From Allocoprobacillus merdigallinarum (lineage in GTDB: Bacteria > Bacillota_I > Bacilli_A > Erysipelotrichales > Coprobacillaceae): DNA of 64,000 nucleotides. The DNA lies in assembly GCA_019117525.1 (NCBI GenBank), contig DWZO01000043.1, positions 1 through 64,000 on the forward strand, read 5' to 3'. The notes below the pieces were generated by a model that saw only the letters and a list, made by a program, of their open reading frames with translations, had not been told where the DNA came from and searched no databases. Of this stretch, positions 53,124 through 62,334 are shown one piece after another. How positions within the stretch are numbered: the stretch's first letter is position 1; every line of letters begins with the position of its first letter. The position numbers were made by a program, and so were the translations under genes.

Positions 53124-54976
53124 GAAAACTGAATTCTTCACAATTTTTAAAAGCAATCATTTTTAGTTTATTTACTCTATTAGTGACAACATTATCTTCA
53201 ACAAGTAAGTATTTCTTTGATCTATCTACTTTGATTCATTTTAATAACATATGTATTTTTATATTTTTGGCTATTCTTATTTATTTCATGCCAGAAAAAG
53301 AAACAACAAAAGCAGAAAACAGATGGATAATGTTTTTTTCAATATTTGTTGTCATATTGAATATATTGGGATCAATATTTCATCAAGAAGGAAGCTTGAT
53401 GTGGATATTTTCTAGTGTATTTTCAGTTATTATTTATATTATCAAAATTGTTTTTTATAGTTTTGTAACTTATAAAATTATTACGTCTTATTATCGAAAA
53501 GTTATTGAGTGGATAAAGAATTTTCATTGTCAATTTTTTCGTAAAAAGAATTTGTTTATTATACTTTTTATTATATTCCTCATTTGTTGGATTCCTTATT
53601 TTATCGTATATTGGCCTGGGGTTTTGACACCAGATGCGAATGAATCTTTTGTGCAGTTTTTTGGTGATGCACAATTTAGTTGGACTATTAAGACCATTAA
53701 ACTTATTGATCCACAAGTTATTCTTAATAATCATCAACCTGTCTTTTATACATTATTTATTGGATTGTTTGCTTATATTGGACGTTTTATCCATCATATG
53801 GAATTAGCTCTGTCCTTATATACAATATTCCAAATGACTATAATGGCTCTGATTTTTTCGTATATGTTCACATATATGAAAAAACAGAATGTACCAGATT
53901 TTTATCTCCTTATTGGAGGACTATTTATTGCATTATGTCCTATCGTACCTTATTATATGATAACGTGGACAAAAGATGTTTTGTATACAGGTGTGATGAT
54001 ACTGGCTACAATATTTATCCATAGGATAATTAAAGAAGATTTTAAATTCATTCAAATTTTAAAAACAATTTTTATTTTTTTACTGCTAGCTTTATTACGT
54101 AATAATGGATTCTATATTTTGCTTATCAGTTTTATTTTACTTTTTATATTTTTAAGCAAAAAAAGAATTTTATGTATAAAAATTTTTGTTCCTGTTATTG
54201 CTATTTATATGGCTATTGTACATATTGGGTTTCCACTATTTCATATTACAGAGGGAAGTCCAAGAGAAATGTATTCTGTTGTTTTTCAGCAATTAGCGAG
54301 AACCATTAAAGAAAATGGTGATTCGTGGATGAGTACAGATGAAAAAGAGTGTGTAGAATATGTTTTACAAGTTGATGATGTTAAGGATTTGTCTGAATAT
54401 TATAATCCTCAACATGCTGATTCTATTAAAGGTAGATATAATGTAGAAACGGATGATGAAATGTTATCAAGATTTTTAAAAGTATGGGCGCATGGATTTA
54501 TTGAATATCCAGTTACATATTTAGATTCGTTTTTTACCAATACATATCCATATTATTCTTTATATTCTTCGTCTCGTGATTTTAAATTTTATTACAATAA
54601 TCCAAAATCTGGTGGTAGTAGCAATGAATACTATGTTGATCAACTTAGTATTATGAGATTGCCAAGAAGAGGTGTGGCTAAAATTTATCAGTTTATTTGC
54701 AAAGCACCTGTAACATCATTAATAACGACAATGGGATTCTCAGCATTTCTATTATATTTTGGTCTTATACAAATTATGATGAATAAGAAGTATAAGTATT
54801 TATTCATATATTTATTTGCAGCACTCAATTATCTTATTAGTTTTTTGGGACCTGTTGCTTATTACAGATATGGTGTACCTTTTGCATTTTTGGTTCCATT
54901 GTTATTAGGTTTAACTTTTAAAGAATGTTGGAGGAGTAATAATACCAATGAAAAAATTATTGAATCAAATTCTTAA
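53120..54976 (+). CDS. Large polytopic membrane protein, GT-C-like (DUF6020-type)
   Basis: A 618-residue protein with about 12-14 membrane segments. An acidic motif (GVLTPDANESFVQFFGD) precedes NNHQPVFYTLFIGLF in the first large outer loop, a pattern typical of GT-C glycosyltransferases that use lipid-phosphate sugars. A large outer domain (about 385-525) with TEGSPREMYSVVFQQLART and RRGVAKIYQ follows, then two or three final segments. It overlaps tagD by 4 bases and is followed by GtrA and GtrB homologues, so it is the likely transferase of a three-component glycosylation system. The precise family name is a recollection, moderately sure. Confidence 0.75.
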   Translation: MRKLNSSQFLKAIIFSLFTLLVTTLSSTSKYFFDLSTLIHFNNICIFIFLAILIYFMPEKETTKAENRWIMFFSIFVVILNILGSIFHQEGSLMWIFSSVFSVIIYIIKIVFYSFVTYKIITSYYRKVIEWIKNFHCQFFRKKNLFIILFIIFLICWIPYFIVYWPGVLTPDANESFVQFFGDAQFSWTIKTIKLIDPQVILNNHQPVFYTLFIGLFAYIGRFIHHMELALSLYTIFQMTIMALIFSYMFTYMKKQNVPDFYLLIGGLFIALCPIVPYYMITWTKDVLYTGVMILATIFIHRIIKEDFKFIQILKTIFIFLLLALLRNNGFYILLISFILLFIFLSKKRILCIKIFVPVIAIYMAIVHIGFPLFHITEGSPREMYSVVFQQLARTIKENGDSWMSTDEKECVEYVLQVDDVKDLSEYYNPQHADSIKGRYNVETDDEMLSRFLKVWAHGFIEYPVTYLDSFFTNTYPYYSLYSSSRDFKFYYNNPKSGGSSNEYYVDQLSIMRLPRRGVAKIYQFICKAPVTSLITTMGFSAFLLYFGLIQIMMNKKYKYLFIYLFAALNYLISFLGPVAYYRYGVPFAFLVPLLLGLTFKECWRSNNTNEKIIESNS

Positions 54977-55346
54977 ATTTGGAGTTGTAGGTGGCTTAGC
55001 ATTTATTATTGATTATGGAATTTTGATATTTTTAACAGAAGTATTTCACATCAATTATTTAATTTCAACAACAATTTCATTTATTGTGTCTGTTATTTTT
55101 AATTATATAATGAGTATATTTTGGGTTTTCGATGTTGATGAGAATAAAAATAGAACAACTGTGTTTTCTGTGTTCATTATTTTAAGTGTAATTGGATTGC
55201 TTTTAAATGATTTGTTCATGTGGGTATTTGTGGATGGAATGTCTATTCATTACTTGATTGCTAAAATTATTGCAACTCTTCTTGTAATGATTTATAATTT
55301 TATAACGAGAAAATTATTTTTAGAAAAGAGGGAGTCAAATGGATAA
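54948..55346 (+). CDS. GtrA-family membrane protein (putative lipid-linked sugar flippase)
   Basis: A 132-residue protein with four membrane segments. KFGVVGGLAFIIDYGILIFL and ISFIVSVIFNYIMSIFWVF are signatures of the GtrA family, including the conserved Asp and Asn-Tyr in the first and second segments. Family members are thought to flip undecaprenyl-phosphate-linked sugars across the membrane. GGAGGAG lies 11 bases before the ATG. Overlaps both neighbours (by 29 and 8 bases), suggesting coupled expression. Confidence 0.88.
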   Translation: MKKLLNQILKFGVVGGLAFIIDYGILIFLTEVFHINYLISTTISFIVSVIFNYIMSIFWVFDVDENKNRTTVFSVFIILSVIGLLLNDLFMWVFVDGMSIHYLIAKIIATLLVMIYNFITRKLFLEKRESNG

Positions 55347-56286
55347 AATAGCTGTTCTTATACCATGCTATAATGAAAGTATTACTATTAAAAAAGTTGT
55401 TGAGGATTATCGTCAAGCGTTACCTGAAGCGACTATATATGTATATGATAATAACTCAACAGACGATACTGCTAAAATTGCTGCTGAGGCAGGAGCAATA
55501 GTTAGATATGAGCATCAACAAGGTAAAGGAAATGTTATTAGACGTATGTTTAGAGAAGTCGATGCACAATGTTATTTAATGATTGATGGTGACGATACTT
55601 ATCCAGCTGAAAATGCAAGAGAAATGGTTGATTGTGTATTAAATCAAAATGCAGATATGGTTGTTGGTGATAGATTGTCATCTACATATTTCAATGAGAA
55701 TAAAAGAGCATTTCACAATTTTGGAAATTCTATAGTTAGAAAATCTATTAATTTCTTATTTAAAAGTGATATTAAAGATATTATGACAGGTTATAGAGCA
55801 TTTAGTTATGAGTTTGTAAAAACATTTGCTGTTTTATCTAAAGGTTTTGAAATAGAAACGGAAATGACTATTCATGCAATAGATAAGAATATGTTTGTTA
55901 AAAATGTTATTGTTAATTACCGTGATAGACCACAAGGTAGTGAAAGTAAATTAAATACATATTCAGATGGTCTAAAAGTTATATTTATGATTATGAGATT
56001 ATATCGAACTTATAAGCCATTTGGATTTTTTGGATTAATTGCATTGATTTTAGCTATAATTTCAGCAATATTATTTATTCCAATATTAATTACATATTTT
56101 CATATTGGTCTTGTACCAAATTTTCCAACATTAATTGTTAGTGGTTTTATTGCAATTGCTGCTATTATTTCATTTTTCTCAGGACTTATTTTACAAACAA
56201 TGACTCAAAAGAATAAACAAGATTTTGAAAGTCAATTAAAATATGTATCAGATGTAAAGAAAAAATTGTTAAAACAGTCAGTCTGA
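55339..56286 (+). CDS. GT2 glycosyltransferase, GtrB/DPM1-like (polyprenyl-phosphate sugar synthase)
   Basis: A 315-residue GT2 enzyme. The nucleotide-sugar domain has ALIPCYNES, DNNSTDDT, GKGNVIRRM, IDGDDTYP (DxD-type) and MTGYRAFS. C-terminally, two membrane segments (about 228-250 and 260-285) anchor it, as in GtrB and Bacillus CsbB/YkoT. It should make undecaprenyl-phosphate-hexose for GtrA and the GT-C protein. Last gene of this unit; a terminator follows about 90 bases later. Confidence 0.9.
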   Translation: MDKIAVLIPCYNESITIKKVVEDYRQALPEATIYVYDNNSTDDTAKIAAEAGAIVRYEHQQGKGNVIRRMFREVDAQCYLMIDGDDTYPAENAREMVDCVLNQNADMVVGDRLSSTYFNENKRAFHNFGNSIVRKSINFLFKSDIKDIMTGYRAFSYEFVKTFAVLSKGFEIETEMTIHAIDKNMFVKNVIVNYRDRPQGSESKLNTYSDGLKVIFMIMRLYRTYKPFGFFGLIALILAIISAILFIPILITYFHIGLVPNFPTLIVSGFIAIAAIISFFSGLILQTMTQKNKQDFESQLKYVSDVKKKLLKQSV

Positions 56287-56379
56287 TTTTATGAACCATG
56301 TGATTAAATAAGTTAATTATATGACACAATTATATGAAAAGTATATTTGTTTATAAATAAATCTAAAGTTTAGCTCGTT

Positions 56380-56410
56380 ACCCAATCATATTGATTGGGT
56401 TTTCTTTTCT
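56380..56410 (+). terminator. Intrinsic terminator after the gtr-like unit
   Basis: ACCCAATC (56380-56387), loop ATATT, GATTGGGT (56393-56400), then TTTCTTTTCT. Confidence 0.88.
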
Positions 56411-56452
56411 TATCTTATTTAAAATGAAACTGTATGTCATAAAATATTTATC

Positions 56453-56480
56453 TTGCTCTTTTAAAGCAAAATGTTAAAAT
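56453..56480 (+). promoter_or_regulatory. Predicted promoter of the second and third fusion glycosyltransferase genes
   Basis: TTGCTC (56453-56458), 16-base spacer, extended -10 TGTTAAAAT (56472-56480). Confidence 0.5.
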
Positions 56481-56506
56481 AATATATAGATTTGGAGGTT
56501 TTATCG

Positions 56507-58903
56507 TTGAATAAATATATGAAATATTATAATAAAACAAGATATTTATCTATATATGAAAAGACACCAATAAAAGAGAAAACTATTTTACTGGAATCAC
56601 AAAAAGGAAAGAACTTAAATGGAAATATTTTTTATATATTAAAAGAGCTGATGAATAATAAAGAATATGAAAGTTATAAAGTTTTTTTATCAGTAGATGA
56701 AAAGTCTGTAAATAAATATACTTTATTATTAAAACAATATTCTCTAAACCCTGAATTAGTAATTGTTGAAAGTGTGAAATATTTTAAAATTTTATCTTCT
56801 GCTCAGTATTTGATTACTGATACAAGCTTTATTCCTAATTTTATTAAAAAAGAAGGTCAAATTTTATTGAATGTATGGCATGGCACACCTCTAAAAAATT
56901 TAGGTAAAAAAGATCATAGTGGATTTCATGCTATTGGAAATATACAAAAGAACTTTTTTGTTGCAGACTATTTATTATATCCTAATGAATATATGATGAA
57001 TCACATGATAGAAGATTATATGTTAGAAAATATTTGTGATGCAAAATGTATATTGCATGGGTATCCAAGAAATGATGTTTTTTTTCAATCAAAAAAACAA
57101 GAAATTATAGATAAATATCATTTAAATCAAAAAGAAATTATTGCTTATATGCCAACTTGGCGAGGTGTTGTTGGACATATTCAAGATGAAATATCAACTT
57201 TAAAAAATATTTTAAGAAAAATTGATCAAAGATTAAACGAACATCAAATTTTGATGGTCAATTTACATCCGTTTATAAATGATGTGATTAATTATGATGA
57301 GTTTATTCATATTATGCCATTTCCTAATGAATATGAAACATATGATGTTTTGAATCTCAGTGATCAATTAATAACTGATTATTCTAGTGTATTCTTTGAT
57401 TATGCAAATACTAGAAATAAAATAATTCTATTTACTTATGATTTGGAAGAATATCAAAGAGATAGAGGGTTATATATAGATTTAGAATCTTTACCATTTC
57501 CAATTGTTAATAATGTTGAGAATTTAATAAAAGAAATCAATTCTTCAAAAGAATATAATGATGAAGAATTCTTAAAAATGTATTGTCCTTATGATAATGC
57601 CATGGCAACATCATCTCTTTTAAAATATATTTTTTATAAAAATGGTAAAATTAATGTGGTACCAGTTTATAATAATCAAAAACAAAATATTCTCATTTAT
57701 GCTGGGAATTTAGCAAGGAATGGTATTACAACTGCTTTGTTTAATCTTTTAAAAAATGTTGATACACAAAAATATAATTATTATATTACATTTAATTCAT
57801 CAAGTGTGAAAAATTATAAAGAGACTTTGCTAAATTTACCTGATAATGTACGATATATTTCAATGCTTGGAATGATGAATGCTTCATTATTTCAAAAATG
57901 TTTTTTGCTTATGTCAAGAAGAATAAAATCTTTTAAACAATTTGATTTACCCCTCTTTGATTATATATTTAAAAATGAGATAAAAAGATGTTTTGGAAAC
58001 ATTCCTTTTTCACATGTTATTCAGTATAATGGATATGATTTTAAATACGAATTAATGTTTGCAAGATTTAATACAGAACGTATTATCTATGTACACAGTA
58101 ATATGATTAGCGAAATCAAAGAGCGTCGAAATCAACATCCCCAAGTTTTAAAATATGCTTATAATCATTATGATAAAGTTGCTATAGTGACAGAAGATAT
58201 GCGTGAACCAACACTCACTTTTTGTCATGATAATAATCGTATTTATGTTGCTAAAAATATTATAGATTATAAAAAGATATTAGATTTTTCTTATAAAGAA
58301 ATAAGCTTTGATCAAGATGCCCAATCCAATATTTCTTTGGAAAAGTTAAACCAAATATTGAATACAGATGATAAAAAATTTGTTACCGTAGGACGTTTTT
58401 CATCTGAAAAAGGACATCAAAGATTAATAGAAAGTTTTGATGAACTTTATAAAGAGAAGAAGAATATATATTTAATAATTATTGGTGGTCATGGAGAAAT
58501 GTTTCAACAAACAATTGATTTTGCTGATACATTAACAAGTAGAGAAAATATCATTATTATAAAATCTGTATCTAATCCATATGCTATTCTAAAAAAATGT
58601 GATTATTTTGTCTTATCTTCTTTTTATGAGGGTTTTGGTTTGGTTTTGGCAGAAGCCAATATTTTAGGACTACCTGTTTTTTCTACAAATATACCTGGTC
58701 CTAGAGGATTTATGGAAAAATATAATGGTTTGTTAGTAGATAATTCTAAACAAGGGATTATTGATGGTATGCAACTTATGTTGGATGGAAAAGTTTCGGT
58801 TATGGATATTAATTTTGAGGAATACAATCAAGAAGCTATTAAAGAGTTTGAATTATTATTATCTCGTGATGAAAAGGTGAAAGAATATGAAAATAATAAA
58901 TAA
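56507..58903 (+). CDS. Fusion: CDP-glycerol glycerophosphotransferase (TagF-like) plus GT4 glycosyltransferase, copy 2
   Basis: A 798-residue paralogue of the protein at 49144. The TagF-like half has NVWHGTPLKNLGKK, YMPTWRGVVG and DQLITDYSSVFFDYAN. The glycosyltransferase half has VGRFSSEKGHQRLIESF and the EX7E motif in FYEGFGLVLAEANILGLPV. The start is taken as TTG at 56507, 8 bases after GGAGG; the next ATG (56519) is 20 bases away and a TTG at 56492 includes the ribosome site itself. It shares ESQxGKNLNGNIFYI near its N-terminus with copy 3, so 2 and 3 are closer to each other than to copy 1. Confidence 0.9.
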   Translation: MNKYMKYYNKTRYLSIYEKTPIKEKTILLESQKGKNLNGNIFYILKELMNNKEYESYKVFLSVDEKSVNKYTLLLKQYSLNPELVIVESVKYFKILSSAQYLITDTSFIPNFIKKEGQILLNVWHGTPLKNLGKKDHSGFHAIGNIQKNFFVADYLLYPNEYMMNHMIEDYMLENICDAKCILHGYPRNDVFFQSKKQEIIDKYHLNQKEIIAYMPTWRGVVGHIQDEISTLKNILRKIDQRLNEHQILMVNLHPFINDVINYDEFIHIMPFPNEYETYDVLNLSDQLITDYSSVFFDYANTRNKIILFTYDLEEYQRDRGLYIDLESLPFPIVNNVENLIKEINSSKEYNDEEFLKMYCPYDNAMATSSLLKYIFYKNGKINVVPVYNNQKQNILIYAGNLARNGITTALFNLLKNVDTQKYNYYITFNSSSVKNYKETLLNLPDNVRYISMLGMMNASLFQKCFLLMSRRIKSFKQFDLPLFDYIFKNEIKRCFGNIPFSHVIQYNGYDFKYELMFARFNTERIIYVHSNMISEIKERRNQHPQVLKYAYNHYDKVAIVTEDMREPTLTFCHDNNRIYVAKNIIDYKKILDFSYKEISFDQDAQSNISLEKLNQILNTDDKKFVTVGRFSSEKGHQRLIESFDELYKEKKNIYLIIIGGHGEMFQQTIDFADTLTSRENIIIIKSVSNPYAILKKCDYFVLSSFYEGFGLVLAEANILGLPVFSTNIPGPRGFMEKYNGLLVDNSKQGIIDGMQLMLDGKVSVMDINFEEYNQEAIKEFELLLSRDEKVKEYENNK

Positions 58904-61271
58904 GTTGATTTATTTATGGCATAGACAGTCTTATGTGAAGTATTGGAAGAAGTCTTGTGTTAAAGACAATTATATATTTTTAGAATCTCAACAAGGAAAG
59001 AATTTAAATGGAAATATTTTCTATATTGCTAAAGAGTTAAATTCTTCATTATATGATAATTATGAAATATATCTTTCTTATTCAAAAGAAAGAAAAGAAG
59101 ACTTTGTAAACTTGCTAAACAATTATGGTTTAAAAAAGATTCAGTTAGTTGAGTTAGGAAGCAAACAATATTACATCAAATTATCTGCAGCAAAATATAT
59201 TTTCAATGATACATCATTTTTAACTTTTTTTATTAAAAAGCCTGAACAGATATATGTAAATACATGGCATGGCACACCATTAAAAACTTTAGGAAAAGAT
59301 GTAAAAAATGATAGGTTTAAGATTGGAAATATTCAAAAAAATTTTTTAACTGCTGATTACATACTTGCACCTAATGATTATACTCAACAAAAATTAACAG
59401 AAAGTTATATGTTGAATGAAATATATGATGGAAAATTTTTAAAATGTGGATATCCTAGAAATTCTGTTTTTTTTGATAATGATCGTAGAAATAAAATAAG
59501 AGAGCAGTTAGAGTTTGGTAATAAACAAATTATTGCATATATGCCTACATGGAGGGGAATAGTAGGACAAGTTCATAATGAAATTGATTTTATGGAAGAT
59601 TTATTAAAGAGTATAGATAAGAATTTGAATGATTATCAAGTCATGTATGTAAATCTTCATCCTTTTATGACATCCTATATTGATTTTTCACAATATCAAC
59701 ATATAAAAATGTTTCCAAAGCAGTTTGAAACATATGATTTTTTAAATGTTGCTGATTGTTTAATAACAGATTATTCAAGTGTATTTTTTGATTTTGCTAA
59801 TACAAAAAGAAAAATTATTTTATATGTTCCTGATGAAAAAGAATATGTTCATGAAAGAGGACTTTACCTCGATTTACAAGAATTACCTTTTGTAAAAACA
59901 TACAATGTTAAACAATTAATAAATGAAATCAATAACTCAGATTATTATTCAAATGAATCCTTTATGAAAACATATTGTCAGCTTGAATCTTATATGACAA
60001 CAAGGCAATTATGTCAGCATGTTTTGTTTCAAAATAATTCTATTGCTGAAGTCAAACCTCAAAAAAATGGAAAGAAAAATGTTCTTATTTTTGCGGGACG
60101 TATGGTTAATAATGGAATTACAACTTCATTAATTAACTTATTAAATTATATGGATAGTGAGAAATATAATATTATTATTTCTATGACAGCACATAATGCT
60201 AAAGAAGGTGAAAGTTTTATTCATGCTTTGCCAAATTATGTTTCTTATTATCCTCATTCTGGTAAAATGGTTGTATCTTTTTTTCAGTTTATATATTTAG
60301 GGTTATATTATTTTAGATTGATACCTCGTTATAAGTCCAATAAAATCATGAATCATATTCTTCAATATGAGAAGCAACGTTTGTATAATGGCATGCATGT
60401 TGATCATGTTATTGATTTTCGTGGATATGTTTTTTTGAATATTTGGCTTTTTTGCCAATTTCAATGCAAAAAAACAATCTTTGTACATAGTGATATGATT
60501 CAAGAAATGAAAAACAAAAATAATCAGCATCCATGGACATTGGAATATGCTTATCAACATTATGATAATGTTGCTGTTGTGAGTGAAGGCATTAAGGATT
60601 CCACTATAGCAATTAGCCATAAATCAGATAATATTGTTGTATGTGAAAATATTATTGATTATAAGACAATAGAAAATAAAGGTAAGCAAGAAATGACCTT
60701 TGATGATCACTCTGAAATAAGTGTTGATAAACAATTGTTTATCCAAAAGATGAATAATTCTTGTTTCACTTTTGTAAATGTTGGGCGTTTTTCTAAAGAA
60801 AAAGGTCACTTTAGATTGTTGGAAGCATTTAAACAAGTCCATCAACAATTTCCAGATACTCAATTATTAATTATTGGAGGTTATGGAAAATTATATTCTT
60901 CGCTTATGAAGAAAATTAATAAATATGGACTGAATGAATGTGTTTTTCTGGTTAAGAATTTATCAAATCCTTTACCATTAGTAAAACAGTGTGACGGTTT
61001 TGTTTTATCTTCATTTTATGAAGGATTTGGTTTGGTATTAGCTGAAGCTAATATTTTGAATATTCCAATAATATCAACTGATATTGTAGGGGCAAGAGGT
61101 TTTATGAAAAAATATAAAGGATGCATCTATCCAAATAATACGGATGGTATTTATCAAGGAATGCTTGATTTATATCATAGAAAAGTAGAGATCATAGATG
61201 TTGATTATCAACAATATAATCAAGAGGCAATAGAGCAGTTTTATTCTTTAATAGATGAAAAATCTATGTAA
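58887..61271 (+). CDS. Fusion: CDP-glycerol glycerophosphotransferase (TagF-like) plus GT4 glycosyltransferase, copy 3
   Basis: A 794-residue third paralogue. NTWHGTPLKTLGKD, YMPTWRGIVG and DCLITDYSSVFFDFAN mark the glycerophosphotransferase half. VGRFSKEKGHFRLLEAF and FYEGFGLVLAEANILNIPI mark the GT4 half. AAAAGGTGAAA precedes the ATG, which overlaps copy 2 by 17 bases. The match with copy 2 over the full length indicates a tandem duplication followed by divergence. Role: successive additions to the same wall polymer is the simplest reading. Confidence 0.9.
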   Translation: MKIINKLIYLWHRQSYVKYWKKSCVKDNYIFLESQQGKNLNGNIFYIAKELNSSLYDNYEIYLSYSKERKEDFVNLLNNYGLKKIQLVELGSKQYYIKLSAAKYIFNDTSFLTFFIKKPEQIYVNTWHGTPLKTLGKDVKNDRFKIGNIQKNFLTADYILAPNDYTQQKLTESYMLNEIYDGKFLKCGYPRNSVFFDNDRRNKIREQLEFGNKQIIAYMPTWRGIVGQVHNEIDFMEDLLKSIDKNLNDYQVMYVNLHPFMTSYIDFSQYQHIKMFPKQFETYDFLNVADCLITDYSSVFFDFANTKRKIILYVPDEKEYVHERGLYLDLQELPFVKTYNVKQLINEINNSDYYSNESFMKTYCQLESYMTTRQLCQHVLFQNNSIAEVKPQKNGKKNVLIFAGRMVNNGITTSLINLLNYMDSEKYNIIISMTAHNAKEGESFIHALPNYVSYYPHSGKMVVSFFQFIYLGLYYFRLIPRYKSNKIMNHILQYEKQRLYNGMHVDHVIDFRGYVFLNIWLFCQFQCKKTIFVHSDMIQEMKNKNNQHPWTLEYAYQHYDNVAVVSEGIKDSTIAISHKSDNIVVCENIIDYKTIENKGKQEMTFDDHSEISVDKQLFIQKMNNSCFTFVNVGRFSKEKGHFRLLEAFKQVHQQFPDTQLLIIGGYGKLYSSLMKKINKYGLNECVFLVKNLSNPLPLVKQCDGFVLSSFYEGFGLVLAEANILNIPIISTDIVGARGFMKKYKGCIYPNNTDGIYQGMLDLYHRKVEIIDVDYQQYNQEAIEQFYSLIDEKSM

Positions 61272-61328
61272 AGTAAGATATAATCATTTTATTATTATAG
61301 TAGAAATCAATTAAGGGAGTTGAATATA

Positions 61329-62225
61329 ATGAATAATGTAACGCTTGTCGTTATGGCAGCAGGAATAGGAAGTCGATTTGGTGGAGGAATCAAGCAATTA
61401 GAACCAGTAGGACCTAGTGGTGAAATCATTATGGATTATTCTATCCATGATGCCTTGGAAGCTGGTTTTAATAAGGTTGTCTTTGTTATTAGAAAAGATT
61501 TGGAAAAAGACTTTGATGAAATCATAGGACAGAGAATGAAAAAGAAAGTTCATGTTGAATATGCTTTTCAGGAAGTCGATAACATTCCTGAAGAATATAA
61601 GGATAAGTTTGCAGGACGTACAAAGCCTTGGGGTACAGGACAGGCTATTCTGGCATGTCAAGGTTTAGTCAATGAACCATTTTTAGTGATCAATGCAGAT
61701 GATTATTATGGAAAGGAAGCTTATAAAAAAGCATATCAATATCTGACAGAGGAACATCCAAAGAATCCAATGCCAATATGCATGGTAGGTTTTATCTTAA
61801 AGAATACACTCAGTGATAATGGAGGAGTGACAAGAGGAATCTGCCAGATTGCAAATGATAAGCTGATAGATATTGTGGAAACACATAATATAGAAAAAAT
61901 TAATGGAAAAGCAGTTGTCGAAGGAAAAGAGATAGATCTCAATTCAGCAGTATCTATGAATATGTGGGGATTATATCCAGAGTTCATAGAAATGCTAGAA
62001 CAGGGATTCAATGATTTCTTAAAAGAAACACCATCCAATAACTTAAAAGCAGAATATCTGTTACCAACAATCATAGGAGATATGTTACATAACAATGAAG
62101 CAGAAGTCACAGCATTAAAATCACATGATGAATGGTTTGGAGTGACATATAAAGAAGATAAAGATTATGTAAAAGAAAATATCCAGTTATTAGTAGAAAA
62201 GGGAATATATCCTCAAAAACTATAA
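61329..62225 (+). CDS. NTP-transferase (sugar-phosphate nucleotidyltransferase-like)
   Basis: A 298-residue nucleotidyltransferase. The N-terminal VVMAAGIGSRFGGGIKQLEPV is the signature GxGxRxxxxxxKxxxxv loop, and PFLVINADDYYG supplies the metal-binding Asp region. Length and layout match stand-alone sugar-phosphate nucleotidyltransferases, but the sugar cannot be told. I use the ATG at 61329, 10 bases after AGGGAG; a TTG at 61320 is too near. It follows the third fusion glycosyltransferase by 57 bases and may supply an activated sugar for that locus. Confidence 0.85.
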   Translation: MNNVTLVVMAAGIGSRFGGGIKQLEPVGPSGEIIMDYSIHDALEAGFNKVVFVIRKDLEKDFDEIIGQRMKKKVHVEYAFQEVDNIPEEYKDKFAGRTKPWGTGQAILACQGLVNEPFLVINADDYYGKEAYKKAYQYLTEEHPKNPMPICMVGFILKNTLSDNGGVTRGICQIANDKLIDIVETHNIEKINGKAVVEGKEIDLNSAVSMNMWGLYPEFIEMLEQGFNDFLKETPSNNLKAEYLLPTIIGDMLHNNEAEVTALKSHDEWFGVTYKEDKDYVKENIQLLVEKGIYPQKL

Positions 62226-62249
62226 ATAATCTTATTTTTCGAAGAATGA

Positions 62250-62294
62250 AAAAATGTGTAAGTTACAAGCGTATAGCTCGACTTACACATTTTT
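62250..62294. terminator. Bidirectional terminator between the nucleotidyltransferase and the L,D-transpeptidase gene
   Basis: AAAAATGTGTAAGT (62250-62263) pairs with ACTTACACATTTTT (62281-62294); 14 bp, 17-base loop with a small inner AGC/GCT pair. A and T tracts on both sides serve both converging genes. Confidence 0.85.
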
Positions 62295-62334
62295 ACATAA
62301 CCAATCTTTTTTTTATTTGATTTCTAAAAGTTTT

